From Chthoniobacterales bacterium (lineage in GTDB: Bacteria; Verrucomicrobiota; Verrucomicrobiia; Chthoniobacterales; UBA10450): a stretch of 5,351 bases of DNA. The notes under the pieces are model-generated. The model worked only from the letters and a program-made list of their open reading frames with translations, had not been told where the DNA came from and searched no databases. The position numbers and the translations under genes were made by a program. Of the stretch, positions 5,133 through 5,351 are shown one piece after another (the first letter of the stretch is position 1; each line of letters opens with the position of its first letter). The stretch covers positions 1 through 5,351 of the forward strand of contig JACDBM010000067.1 in assembly GCA_013694945.1 (NCBI GenBank), in the 5' to 3' direction.

Positions 5133-5157
5133 GCGTGTAAGATTGGCGTGTAAGATT
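5133..5157. repeat. Tandem 12-bp direct repeat
   Basis: GCGTGTAAGATT occurs at 5133-5144 and again at 5146-5157, one base apart (period 13). It lies just past the stop codon of the XRE gene and about 100 bp after the tRNA. It could be a slippage product, a binding site pair or a scar of integration. The rest of 5032-5161 holds no gene I can recognise. Confidence 0.5.
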
Positions 5158-5161
5158 TCCG

Positions 5162-5351
5162 CTAGAATCGCGTGGTTTCGAGCTTCTCCATGAACTCATG
5201 GATTCGATTGCCCGGCATTCTCGTCGGGAAAAGTTCTTGGACCTGCACCTTCAAAACTTCCGCGAGGTAGAGCATCGTCTTGTCGTCGACGTAGGAGAGC
5301 CGCGCTTCAATCTTCGAGACGCCGCTGCGGCTCGTATCGAAGCCAGCCAAT
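5162..5351 (-). CDS. XRE-family helix-turn-helix regulator, C-terminal part (5' end outside window)
   Basis: The frame is open to the window edge, so the gene begins beyond 5351. The visible part is 63 codons ending TAG at 5164-5162. It reads AGFDTSRSGVSKIEARLSYV (recognition-helix region; SR--VSKIE is typical of Cro/CI-type HTH_3 domains), then KTMLYLAEVLKVQVQELFP, the last two helices of the domain. A short tail of about 20 residues (TRMPGNRIHEFMEKLETTRF) follows, so this is probably a compact DNA-binding regulator of roughly 100 residues. It converges on the tRNA. Such regulators are common in phages, islands and toxin-antitoxin modules, but nothing here shows which. Targets are unknown. 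Confidence 0.75.
   Translation of the reverse strand, partial: LAGFDTSRSGVSKIEARLSYVDDKTMLYLAEVLKVQVQELFPTRMPGNRIHEFMEKLETTRF

Noticed and set aside
5125..5135. CGCG-CTT-CGCG hairpin as terminator of the XRE gene
   Set aside because: The stem is only 4 bp, is separated from the stop by the tandem repeat, and has no T-run on the - strand.
1..5351. CRISPR array, insertion sequence or riboswitch
   Set aside because: No spaced repeats, no transposase reading frame and no known aptamer pattern are visible.

Overview
This 5.35-kb window is moderately GC-rich chromosomal DNA with densely packed, ordinary-looking bacterial genes. The form of several proteins points, as an inference only, to a soil bacterium of the Verrucomicrobia (Chthoniobacter-like) or a related PVC/Acidobacteria lineage. 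These are a Fpg protein starting PELAEVE, a thioredoxin reductase with a GSGCSG nucleotide-binding loop, a remnant of a dispersed four-helix-bundle (S23-type) gene, and a palindromic REP-like intergenic element. No rRNA or other firm taxonomic marker is present.

Left part (1-1398): the 3' end of a sulfite-oxidase-family molybdopterin oxidoreductase on the + strand converges on a formamidopyrimidine-DNA glycosylase gene (mutM/fpg) on the - strand. The roughly 100-bp gap between the two stop codons holds a run of adjacent palindromes that looks like a REP/BIME-type repeat and could end transcription from both sides.

Middle (1399-4472): mutM diverges from trxB (thioredoxin reductase) across an 88-bp gap. 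Downstream of trxB lies a truncated four-helix-bundle (23S rRNA intervening-sequence protein-like) reading frame flanked by near-perfect inverted repeats. Its stop codon overlaps the TTG start of a GT-B glycosyltransferase, and that start lies in the loop of a possible hairpin. The glycosyltransferase is followed 3 nt later by a GNAT-fold protein whose acetyl-CoA loop is degenerate. These two are almost certainly co-transcribed and may act on the same glycan or glycolipid.

Right part (4473-5351): a 77-residue cysteine/histidine-rich metal-binding protein with a clear ribosome binding site, a complete tRNA-Thr(UGU) with a plausible promoter, and the 3' end of an XRE-type regulator on the opposite strand that runs off the window.

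Housekeeping redox and DNA-repair genes (trxB, mutM) dominate. I do not see a complete undescribed multi-gene system. The parts most worth a second look are the four-helix-bundle remnant with its repeats at the glycosyltransferase start, the palindrome cluster, the CHCC zinc finger of the Fpg protein, the degenerate GNAT and the small Cys-rich protein.
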